Position numbers and translations under genes: made by a program. A stretch of DNA of 10,345 nucleotides from Synechococcus sp. MED650 (GTDB taxonomy: Bacteria > Cyanobacteriota > Cyanobacteriia > PCC-6307 > Cyanobiaceae). The notes under the pieces are model-generated. The model searched no databases and had not been told where the DNA came from. It worked only from the letters and a program-made list of their open reading frames with translations. Of the stretch, positions 1 to 5,581 are shown in pieces. How positions within the stretch are numbered: the first letter of the stretch is position 1; each line of letters starts with the position of its first letter. The stretch lies in NCBI GenBank assembly GCA_002691345.1, contig NZHI01000051.1:3262-13606 (forward strand), written 5' to 3'.

Positions 1-224
1 AGCAGTGTGATTCGGCCAAAGGTCTGCCCTGCACTGAACCGTTCGAGTTTCTTGCGTTGGTCGGATGATTGGCTGATTCGGGCCTTCTTGAGCGCGTTTT
101 GCACAGAGGTTTCGCTCCCCTTGCCGAGGATCTTGGCAATCTGAGCAACCGATCGCCCCTCCTCGAGATAAAGGCGTTTGATCTCGTTCACTTCACCGGC
201 AGAAAATCCCGACTTGCTACCCAT
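1..224 (-). CDS. Hypothetical protein with HTH-like segment (3' end cut by window edge)
   Basis: The ATG is at 224-222 and the frame stays open to the window edge, giving 74 residues. The start is well fixed, because an in-frame TGA lies 30 bases upstream of it. Residues about 8-22 and 25-48 look like two helical stretches. The segment SVAQIAKILGKGSETSVQNA resembles a helix-turn-helix of the kind in small DNA-binding or resolvase-like domains (residues about 25-44). The part seen is rich in Lys, Arg and Ser, fitting nucleic-acid binding. I do not recognise the family, so DNA binding is inference. It is transcribed away from the peroxiredoxin-like gene, and about 100 bases separate them. Codon use looks like that of the neighbours. 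Confidence 0.6.
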   Translation of the reverse strand, partial: MGSKSGFSAGEVNEIKRLYLEEGRSVAQIAKILGKGSETSVQNALKKARISQSSDQRKKLERFSAGQTFGRITL

Positions 225-325
225 CCGTTTGCTTCCAGCCTTCTGATCATCTCAGTGCTTCGGATGGCCTGGCGTCAGAGGAGAGGATCACCATCCATGC
301 TGGTGCGAACTCTGCTCCCGCCCCG

Positions 326-1081
326 GTGATTGTCGATCAGGCAACAACTGATTTCGAGCCGTTGTTCAACCGTCTCGCCGGATGCCCAGGGATGGCCCCT
401 GGCCGGCGTCGACTGGCGATTGTGATGGGCCAGTTGGGAGATTTCGATTCGATCGAATATGCCCAAGCCCTCGTTCCCAGGCTGGATGAGCTGACCAAGG
501 CTGGCATCGCTGTTCAACTGTTCGCCATTGGCGATGCCTCCGGTGCTGATCGATTTGCAGCCTTTACAGGCTTTCCGCGGCAGCAACTAACGGTTGATGC
601 CGCACCAGATCTGCATCGGGCGCTCAATCTGGAGCCTGGTCTTGTCTTGGCCGGTGGGCCTTGGCCTGGCTTTCTGCTGATGTGTGCTGGGGTTGGTTCT
701 CCAGGAACGTTGCGGGAAGTGCTTCGGGGGTACACCGGTGATCGAAGTGCCGAGCAGATTTTCACTGATGACGCATGGATTGAGGCGTTCCCGCTTCCGC
801 GCTTTCAAGCTGCCATGTTTCGCCGTGTTGGGGGAGGCGGATTCCAGCGACCGTTCGAGTTGGCGACACAGCGGCTGCGCAACATGAATGAAGTGCTGCG
901 CCATTGGCGCACCTACGTGCCGAAGGATGACTTCATCACGCAACGTGGAGCCACGGTTCTGCTGGATGTTGACGATCAGGTGCTTTACAGCCATCGCGAT
1001 CGAGCCCTCCTCGGTTACTCGGAAACGATGAACCGCCCGCTTGCCTTCCTCGATGCTTATCTCAACGGGCAAAGCCGTTAG
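326..1081 (+). CDS. AhpC/TSA-like (peroxiredoxin-fold) family protein, cysteine-poor
   Basis: The 251-residue product matches my memory of cyanobacterial AhpC/TSA (PRX-like2) proteins. The Rossmann-like start LAIVMGQLGDFDSIEYAQ lies at about 30-47, followed by AIGD (67-70), FTGFP (80-84), a GSPGTLREVLRGYTGDR block (124-140) and the conserved C-terminal RNMNEVLRHWRTYVP (185-199). Only Cys20 and Cys120 are present, and the place where a peroxidatic Cys would sit reads GQLGDFD. Classical peroxidase chemistry is therefore doubtful. GTG at 326 is the first conventional start in frame, but the frame is open from 182 and residues encoded from about 269 look coding, so the true N-terminus is probably longer (see findings). 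It lies 29 bases before the cupredoxin-like gene and is probably cotranscribed with it. Confidence 0.8.
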   Translation: MIVDQATTDFEPLFNRLAGCPGMAPGRRRLAIVMGQLGDFDSIEYAQALVPRLDELTKAGIAVQLFAIGDASGADRFAAFTGFPRQQLTVDAAPDLHRALNLEPGLVLAGGPWPGFLLMCAGVGSPGTLREVLRGYTGDRSAEQIFTDDAWIEAFPLPRFQAAMFRRVGGGGFQRPFELATQRLRNMNEVLRHWRTYVPKDDFITQRGATVLLDVDDQVLYSHRDRALLGYSETMNRPLAFLDAYLNGQSR

Positions 1082-1110
1082 CGTTAAATCCTGTAACTGC
1101 GGCATGGTCG

Positions 1111-1584
1111 ATGACATTCACACTCCGGCGTCGCCGCCAGATCGTGGATCTCTACGTTGATGGCGGTTCGTTCGAGGCACCTTTTTTCAACTTTTTTAAT
1201 GCCAAAGGGAAACCCGTTGAGGATCCAGTGCTGGATCTCCGCAAGACCTACCGCTTTCATCGGCTTGATGGTGCTCGCTCCCATCCCTTCTATTTGAGCG
1301 ATACGGGCGTTTTGCAGAAGCCAAGCCGTGCGCTGCAACTTCGCGGTGAGGGAGATGCACTCAGCGGGATTAGCGGTGATGAAGTCTTTCAACTGCGTTT
1401 CCGAAAACGTGATCGACGGATGCTCAAGGATGAGGGGCGATTGATTTATTTCTGCAGCGCACATCCCTCCATGACGGGAACCTTGGCGATCAAAGGAGCC
1501 AAAAGATCACAGCGTGATGCGGTTGCTGCCGCAACCGATGTTGTTGATGACGCGGGATTCGTATCCGAGCTGCCCCTGGCGTGA
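1111..1584 (+). CDS. Small cupredoxin-like protein
   Basis: This is a 157-residue protein. Two elements suggest a cupredoxin or temptin-like beta sandwich. One is a His-Pro segment, ARSHPFYLSDTG (55-66). The other is YFCSAHPSMTGTLAI (113-127), which carries Cys115, His118 and Met121. The Cys-x2-His-x2-Met spacing is shorter than in plastocyanin (Cys-x2-His-x4-Met), but resembles the C-S-x-H-x-x-M pattern I recall from marine cyanobacterial and cyanophage structural proteins. His58 with Cys115/His118/Met121 would be the candidate copper ligands (inference). No signal peptide is visible: the N-terminus is basic (LRRRRQ), so the protein may be cytoplasmic. The ATG at 1111 is the only good start. 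The C-terminal 30 residues look linker-like. The gene ends two bases before the convergent rhomboid gene. Confidence 0.7.
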   Translation: MTFTLRRRRQIVDLYVDGGSFEAPFFNFFNAKGKPVEDPVLDLRKTYRFHRLDGARSHPFYLSDTGVLQKPSRALQLRGEGDALSGISGDEVFQLRFRKRDRRMLKDEGRLIYFCSAHPSMTGTLAIKGAKRSQRDAVAAATDVVDDAGFVSELPLA

Positions 1585-1586
1585 CT

Positions 1587-2129
1587 TCAATCGACGGCAG
1601 CTTCGCGGTAAACCGCTAAGGCGGCCAAGAGGCCTGCGCAAAAACCGCTTGCATGCCCAATCCAACTCACCCCCGCTGGTGAAACCCCTGGGATCAATGC
1701 AAACAGCGTTGATCCGTAGATCCAAAACACAACGGCGCTCAGCAGCATCGACAGGATGCGTTTCTCAAGCCAGCCGATCAACAGCAGATACCCCAGCAGG
1801 CCATACACCACTCCAGAGAGACCATGACTACGCGCGGGCCAGAGGAGCGCGACCGGCACGTTGATGACAATCACGGCGACCCAAATGGCGATGTAATCGC
1901 GTACCCCGCGGCTGATCACGAGCCAGCTCAGCGGCAGAAACACCAAGCTATTTGAGATCAGGTGGGCGAAGCCAGCATGGCTAAAGGGAGCCGTCAGCAC
2001 CCCCCACCAGGGTTGGCCGGGCCCCATCGGCAGATTCCAGGTTCCAGAAAACACCAGCTGGTCGATCAGTTCCTGCCCCCAGGCCAAAGCCAGAAGCAGC
2101 ACTGGTATCAGATAGCGATTGCCCATCAT
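1587..2129 (-). CDS. Rhomboid family intramembrane serine protease
   Basis: The 180-residue, strongly hydrophobic product has the core features of a minimal six-helix rhomboid. These are H56-x3-N60 in the second transmembrane segment (HLISN), the nucleophile motif G103-L104-S105-G106, and a catalytic His159 in SWIGHASGFCAGLLAA. The Ser105/His159 dyad is intact, so the enzyme should be active and cleave single-pass membrane proteins within the lipid bilayer. No cytosolic domain is present. At 180 residues it is at the short end of the family but appears complete. The start is ATG at 2129, with an adjacent ATG at 2126. It is divergent from the CrtISO-like gene, and only 41 bases separate their starts. 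Substrates cannot be told from the sequence. Confidence 0.88.
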   Translation of the reverse strand: MMGNRYLIPVLLLALAWGQELIDQLVFSGTWNLPMGPGQPWWGVLTAPFSHAGFAHLISNSLVFLPLSWLVISRGVRDYIAIWVAVIVINVPVALLWPARSHGLSGVVYGLLGYLLLIGWLEKRILSMLLSAVVFWIYGSTLFALIPGVSPAGVSWIGHASGFCAGLLAALAVYREAAVD

Positions 2130-2170
2130 CCGGAGCGACCGATCACAATGATGACCTGGGCAAGCCGCGG

Positions 2171-3706
2171 ATGGTTCGAAGCGACGTCGACGTTCTGGTG
2201 ATTGGAAGCGGAATTGGGGGCTTGTGCAGTGCGGGCCTCTGTGCCCGTGCCGGCCGTGAGGTGTTGGTGCTCGAGGCTCACGGCCAGCCGGGGGGGGCGG
2301 CCCATGGTTTCCAGCGTGGTGGATATCACTTCGAATCGGGCCCGTCGCTCTGGAGTGGTCTGGGGTGCTGGCCGAGCAGCAATCCGCTGACCCAGGTGCT
2401 TCGGGCCCTGGGCCAGACCCTTGAGGTGATTCCCTATCGCAGCTGGGATGTGTTGCTTCCAGAAGGTGATTTGCGCATTGCCGTCGGCCACGACGATTTC
2501 ATGACGGTGGTTCGTGATCGTTGTGGGTCGGATGCTGCTTTGGAATGGCAACGTTTTATCGACGTCTTACGTCCGATCGCCGCGGCAGCGGATGCTCTCC
2601 CACTGCTTTCACTGCGTCCTGGTGTTGACGGGATGGCGCAGCTGCTTCAGCGCGGTGGTCGCCTGCTACCGCATCTGGCGGCGATGCGGCATCTGGCTGG
2701 CGCATTCGGCCCCCTCGTGGATCGTCATTTGCAGGATCCTTTTCTGCGCCACTGGGTTGACCTGCTGTGCTTCCTGATTAGCGGGATGCCGATGGCAGAT
2801 ACCAATGCTGCCGCCATGGCCACGTTGTTTGGCCAGTGGTTTGAGCCTGATGCACATCTGGATTACCCGAAGGGTGGCAGTGCTGCTGTGGTGGACGCTC
2901 TGGTGCGTGGACTCGAGTCCCATGGAGGATCTCTTCGCACTGGAGCGACGGTGGAGCGGCTGCGCCTCGAGGGGCAACGGGTGGTGGGGGTGACCCTGAC
3001 GAGTGGTGAGCAGATCGATGCAGAGCAGGTGATCTCCAATGCCGACATCTGGACCACCCTTGATCTGCTGCCTGCGGACGCGCTGGAGAGTTGGCAGCGT
3101 CAACGAGGCGCCACTCCCGCCTGCAATGGATTCCTGCATCTCCATCTCGGCTTCGATGCCAGTGGTTTGGACGATCTGCCGATTCACACCGTTTGGGTTG
3201 AAGACTGGGCCCGTGGCATTGATGCGGAACGCAATGCCGTTGTGATGTCCATTCCGTCGGTGCTGGACCCAGCCATGGCGCCTGCCGGCCGTCATGTTCT
3301 GCACGCCTACACACCAGCGAGCGAGCCTTGGTCACTCTGGGATGGGATGGCCCGCGGCAGCGGTGAGTACCAACGACGGAAGCAGGAGCGATGCGAAGTG
3401 TTCTGGCAGGTTCTCGAACGCAAGATCCCCGACATTCGTGATCGATGCGAGCTGGTGATGGAGGGCACGCCACTGACCCATCGTCATTTCCTCAACGTGC
3501 ACCAGGGAAGTTACGGTCCGGCGCTGTCTGCGGCCAAAGGTCTGTTCCCGGGGGTGACAACACCGCTGGACAATCTCTGGCTGTGTGGAGCCAGCACCTT
3601 CCCTGGGATTGGGATTCCACCGGTGGCAGCCAGTGGCGCCATGGCAGCTCATGCTGTTGTTGGAAAGCAGGTTCAGAACCAGCTTCTCCGTGAGCTGGAG
3701 CTCTGA
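2171..3706 (+). CDS. FAD-dependent oxidoreductase of the CrtISO/phytoene desaturase family
   Basis: The 511-residue product starts with an FAD-binding Rossmann motif: VLVIGSGIGG (8-17) and acidic E35 closing the second strand. The PGGAAHGF stretch (40-47) follows, as in phytoene desaturases, carotene isomerase CrtISO/CrtH and retinol saturases. The C-terminal FAD-contact block LWLCGASTFPGIGIPPVA near 474-491 is also typical of the superfamily. The length is usual for CrtISO. It differs from my recollection of canonical cyanobacterial CrtH at the N-terminus, so I treat it as a paralogue acting on a carotenoid or other polyene; its exact reaction is unknown. No transmembrane helix is obvious, fitting a membrane-associated enzyme. 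The ATG at 2171 sits just before the FAD motif. The gene is divergent from the rhomboid gene. Confidence 0.85.
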   Translation: MVRSDVDVLVIGSGIGGLCSAGLCARAGREVLVLEAHGQPGGAAHGFQRGGYHFESGPSLWSGLGCWPSSNPLTQVLRALGQTLEVIPYRSWDVLLPEGDLRIAVGHDDFMTVVRDRCGSDAALEWQRFIDVLRPIAAAADALPLLSLRPGVDGMAQLLQRGGRLLPHLAAMRHLAGAFGPLVDRHLQDPFLRHWVDLLCFLISGMPMADTNAAAMATLFGQWFEPDAHLDYPKGGSAAVVDALVRGLESHGGSLRTGATVERLRLEGQRVVGVTLTSGEQIDAEQVISNADIWTTLDLLPADALESWQRQRGATPACNGFLHLHLGFDASGLDDLPIHTVWVEDWARGIDAERNAVVMSIPSVLDPAMAPAGRHVLHAYTPASEPWSLWDGMARGSGEYQRRKQERCEVFWQVLERKIPDIRDRCELVMEGTPLTHRHFLNVHQGSYGPALSAAKGLFPGVTTPLDNLWLCGASTFPGIGIPPVAASGAMAAHAVVGKQVQNQLLRELEL

Positions 3707-3749
3707 CACATCAGCGTCATAGCCTCCTGTGCGCGAGCCACCGCCGCCC

Positions 3750-3956
3750 ATGAATTCGAACGCCAGAATTGATTCGTTGCAGCTGATGCTGACCGATCTA
3801 CGCATGCGCAACGAACCGATCCGTCACAAGGCGGCTTTCCGTGGTTGCCAGCCTGAATTTCAGGCTTTGGTGAGCCGTCTGATCGAACAGCTCGAGACGG
3901 AACTCTTTGAAGAGAAGCAGCGCTTCCGTGAAGCCTCACGCAGCGTCAGTTCCTGA
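3750..3956 (+). CDS. Conserved-looking small hypothetical protein
   Basis: ATG at 3750 gives 68 residues; a GTG at 3729 would add seven residues rich in proline (REPPPP), which looks less likely as coding. The C-terminal half (QPEFQALVSRLIEQLETELF, about 35-54) is predicted to be an amphipathic helix, possibly a short coiled coil. The protein is charged and soluble, with no signal peptide or membrane segment. It follows the CrtISO-like gene by 43 bases on the same strand. Its last 21 bases overlap the 3' end of the convergent cupin gene. I do not recognise a named family. Support comes from codon use and the clean start and stop in a gap that would otherwise be empty. Confidence 0.65.
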   Translation: MNSNARIDSLQLMLTDLRMRNEPIRHKAAFRGCQPEFQALVSRLIEQLETELFEEKQRFREASRSVSS

Positions 3957-4442
3957 GAACAGTTCCCGCCAATGACGTTCTTGTTGGCGGGCTTCGGCTG
4001 TTCCTTCCAGCGGGAATCCTTTCAGGAAGTCCTTGTCTGCTGAAGGGAGGTAGGGACCCTGCTTGAGCTCAAACAGCACGCTGTCCGAACTGAGGGCGAC
4101 GAGGGAGTGAAATTGATCTCCGGCCAGTTCAATCCCCCGGGTGGGGCCTGCGGCACCCAGTTCTTCCATGCCGATGACCTGGCCGTCCCTGTCGAACAGG
4201 AGCAGGCCGATCGAGCCCTGAAGAACCAGAAAACATTCGAAACCCCCACCAGGCTGCTCTCGCCGGTGCCGATGGGGGCGAACGTAACTGCCCGGTTGCA
4301 GCACGTTGAGAAAACGCTGAACCAGATCACTCTCCTGATGGAAGTTGTGATTGAGGCGCAGACGGGGGATTTGTTGGGCTTCGAGGGCCACCTGGTCGAA
4401 AAGGTGTTGATCGATTCGGGTGAGGGGCTTGTTGTGGTTCAT
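3936..4442 (-). CDS. WbuC-family cupin-fold metalloprotein
   Basis: Translation from ATG 4442 gives 168 residues. The pattern matches the WbuC cupin family: an N-terminal helical cap with RLRLNHNFH (27-35), the first cupin motif YVRPHRHRRE (53-62) with His57 and His59, Glu69 in GFECFLVLQG, and the second-motif His112 in GDQFHSLVAL. The signature LFELKQGPYLPSADKDF closes it (123-139). His57, His59, Glu69 and His112 are the likely metal ligands. WbuC proteins occur beside O-antigen genes in enterobacteria, but their reaction is not known to me, and no polysaccharide genes are present here. The start overlaps the preceding gene's stop as ATGA (4442-4439), showing translational coupling. An upstream GTG at 4613 would only add non-conserved residues lying over that gene. 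Confidence 0.82.
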   Translation of the reverse strand: MNHNKPLTRIDQHLFDQVALEAQQIPRLRLNHNFHQESDLVQRFLNVLQPGSYVRPHRHRREQPGGGFECFLVLQGSIGLLLFDRDGQVIGMEELGAAGPTRGIELAGDQFHSLVALSSDSVLFELKQGPYLPSADKDFLKGFPLEGTAEARQQERHWRELFSGTDAA

Positions 4443-4675
4443 TCCGGGAGATCGGCGGATCGATAGGCCGCTGGAACCAGAGCGAGAAACAGCAACCACC
4501 AGATCAGAACTGCTGCAGCCAGTGGAAGTGTGATCCACAGACGCTGCAGCAGCAGCCAGGACCCTGCAACCACCAGAAGGCCTGTGCCAAGGATCGACCA
4601 GGGTTGACACCACCAGGGCTTGAGCGACCAGAACGGGGGGCGCTCGTCGGGATCAGCGGAGGGCTTCAAGGTCAC
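4439..4675 (-). CDS. Small two-helix membrane protein (DUF6737-like)
   Basis: From GTG 4675 the protein has 78 residues. A tryptophan-rich juxtamembrane segment, WSLKPWWCQPWSILGTG, leads into the first membrane helix. A second helix follows (LPLAAAVLIWWLLFLALVP), then the short polar tail AAYRSADLPE. This pattern fits a small cyanobacterial family that I recall as DUF6737, though the name should be confirmed. The start is ambiguous: GTG 4711, GTG 4675 and TTG 4669 are all in frame and all lie within the 3' end of the PPC-glutaredoxin gene; I chose the middle one. No Shine-Dalgarno is visible. The stop overlaps the cupin start as ATGA, so it is the middle gene of a coupled three-gene operon. 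Function is unknown. Confidence 0.72.
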   Translation of the reverse strand: MTLKPSADPDERPPFWSLKPWWCQPWSILGTGLLVVAGSWLLLQRLWITLPLAAAVLIWWLLFLALVPAAYRSADLPE

Positions 4676-5255
4676 CGGACGCGTGCAGAGCGACGAGATC
4701 GTCGTAGCCACCGATCACGGTTCCGTCGATGAACACCTGGGGGAATGTCGTCATGCCGCTGCGTTGTTGCATAGCAACGAAGCTGGCATCGTCGTTGATG
4801 GTGGTGACGGTGTGGGCCAGATCGAGGGTCCGCAGGATGCGTAGGGCTCTGCTGCACCACGGGCAGCCAGGAAGAACGGCAATTTCCAGACGCGGAGTTT
4901 GGCCTTGCTCTGGGGCCTTTGCTGGGGTCGGCTCGAGCACACCAAGCAACAGATCAGCTCCTTTTTGAACGATGGTTCCTGGCTCGAGATGACCACCCCA
5001 GACCTGGCAGGCTCCATCGGAGAGGCTGAGGTGCAGATGAACACCGTCTGGCGAAACGGTGCCATTCAGGGTGATCACTTCGAGATCACCCTGCAAAACC
5101 GTCGGTTCAGCCTGCCCCGGGCATTGGAAGGCTGCACGGGTGAGGTTGCCCACAACGCCGAGAACGAATCCGTGGAGGCCATCCCGTCGGGCTAGCTCTT
5201 CCAGGCTGAGACGCAGATCACTGCCGGGAGCAAGCTTCAGCGGCAGAGAACGCAT
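4653..5255 (-). CDS. PPC/DUF296 domain fused to glutaredoxin
   Basis: This 200-residue protein has two domains. Residues 1-107 look like a PPC (plants and prokaryotes conserved, DUF296) domain: LKLAPGSDL at the start, a GFVLGVVGNLTRA strand-turn (29-41), DLEVITLNGTVS (57-68), HLHLSLSD (73-80) and the diagnostic GGHLEPGTIV (87-96). After a short Pro/Gln linker (109-121), residues 122-200 are a glutaredoxin with dithiol active site C131-P-W-C134, the cis-proline segment TFPQVFIDG (170-178; Pro172) and the glutathione-binding GGYDDL (182-187). The glutaredoxin part appears functional. The PPC part may bind metal or another ligand, or mediate trimerisation (inference). ATG 5255 is the natural start. 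It is the first gene of a leftward operon and is divergent from a ribbon-helix-helix gene. Confidence 0.85.
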   Translation of the reverse strand: MRSLPLKLAPGSDLRLSLEELARRDGLHGFVLGVVGNLTRAAFQCPGQAEPTVLQGDLEVITLNGTVSPDGVHLHLSLSDGACQVWGGHLEPGTIVQKGADLLLGVLEPTPAKAPEQGQTPRLEIAVLPGCPWCSRALRILRTLDLAHTVTTINDDASFVAMQQRSGMTTFPQVFIDGTVIGGYDDLVALHASGDLEALR

Positions 5256-5341
5256 GGAACCTCAAAAAACTGGCGTCAACATTAGTCGGCATCGGGATGC
5301 ACGTTTTTGTATCATTTAAGTGAAAATATCGGATCAAAATC
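5256..5341. promoter_or_regulatory. Divergent intergenic region between PPC-Grx operon and RHH gene
   Basis: These 86 bases separate two divergent starts and must hold promoters for both. The half nearer the RHH gene is AT-rich. It contains an imperfect palindrome, TCATTTAAGTGA (5311-5322; one mismatched pair), about 20 bases before the GTG start. Ribbon-helix-helix proteins often repress their own promoters through short palindromes, so this is a candidate operator, possibly also acting on the PPC-glutaredoxin operon. That is inference. No convincing -35/-10 pair can be assigned on either strand. Confidence 0.3.
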
Positions 5342-5581
5342 GTGCCAATTCTCCAGGACCTGGTTCGTGAGCTGCAGCGACACCTGGACGAGCAGGTCAC
5401 GCCTCCCCCCAGCACTGCTGAGGTGGCGGATGCGGCTGGCTCCGAGCGGATCAACGTCACGCTTCCCCGTGGGGTGATGGATGACCTCAAGCGCCATGCA
5501 CTGGCAGAGGGACGCAGTTGCGGCAATCTCGCTGCCTATCTGCTGGAAGAGGCCCTGCGCCATCACCGTCCTCTGGCTTAA
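5342..5581 (+). CDS. Ribbon-helix-helix (CopG/Arc-type) protein
   Basis: The product is 79 residues from a GTG start; an in-frame TGA lies 24 bases upstream and no ATG is available. Residues 1-18 form a helical N-terminus (PILQDLVRELQRHLDEQ), followed by a Pro/Ser linker. The RHH fold occupies about 36-74: the beta strand RINVTLPRG (36-44), helix one MDDLKRHALAEG (46-57) and helix two NLAAYLLEEALRHH (62-75). The basic and polar strand would insert into the DNA major groove as a dimer. Small cyanobacterial RHH proteins of this type are common and usually uncharacterised. No toxin gene is adjacent: the next gene is a convergent channel gene, and the two stop codons overlap within TTAA (5578-5581). 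Confidence 0.75.
   Translation: MPILQDLVRELQRHLDEQVTPPPSTAEVADAAGSERINVTLPRGVMDDLKRHALAEGRSCGNLAAYLLEEALRHHRPLA

Noticed and set aside
16..30. Short shared string with 3530-3545 (CCAAAGGTCTG)
   Set aside because: Eleven to thirteen bases in unrelated coding contexts; likely chance.
69..329. 86-codon plus-strand frame
   Set aside because: It lies opposite the better-supported minus-strand gene (1-224) and has no recognisable features.
1514..1864. 116-codon plus-strand frame over the rhomboid gene
   Set aside because: Arg/Ser/Gln-rich translation typical of the antisense of a GC-rich gene; rhomboid motifs on the other strand are clear.
2666..3473. Long minus-strand frames inside the CrtISO-like gene
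   Set aside because: His/Arg/Pro-rich antisense translations with no domain pattern.
4443..4613. 57-residue N-terminal extension of the cupin
   Set aside because: It overlaps the small membrane protein gene fully, shows no cupin similarity, and the ATGA junction favours ATG 4442.
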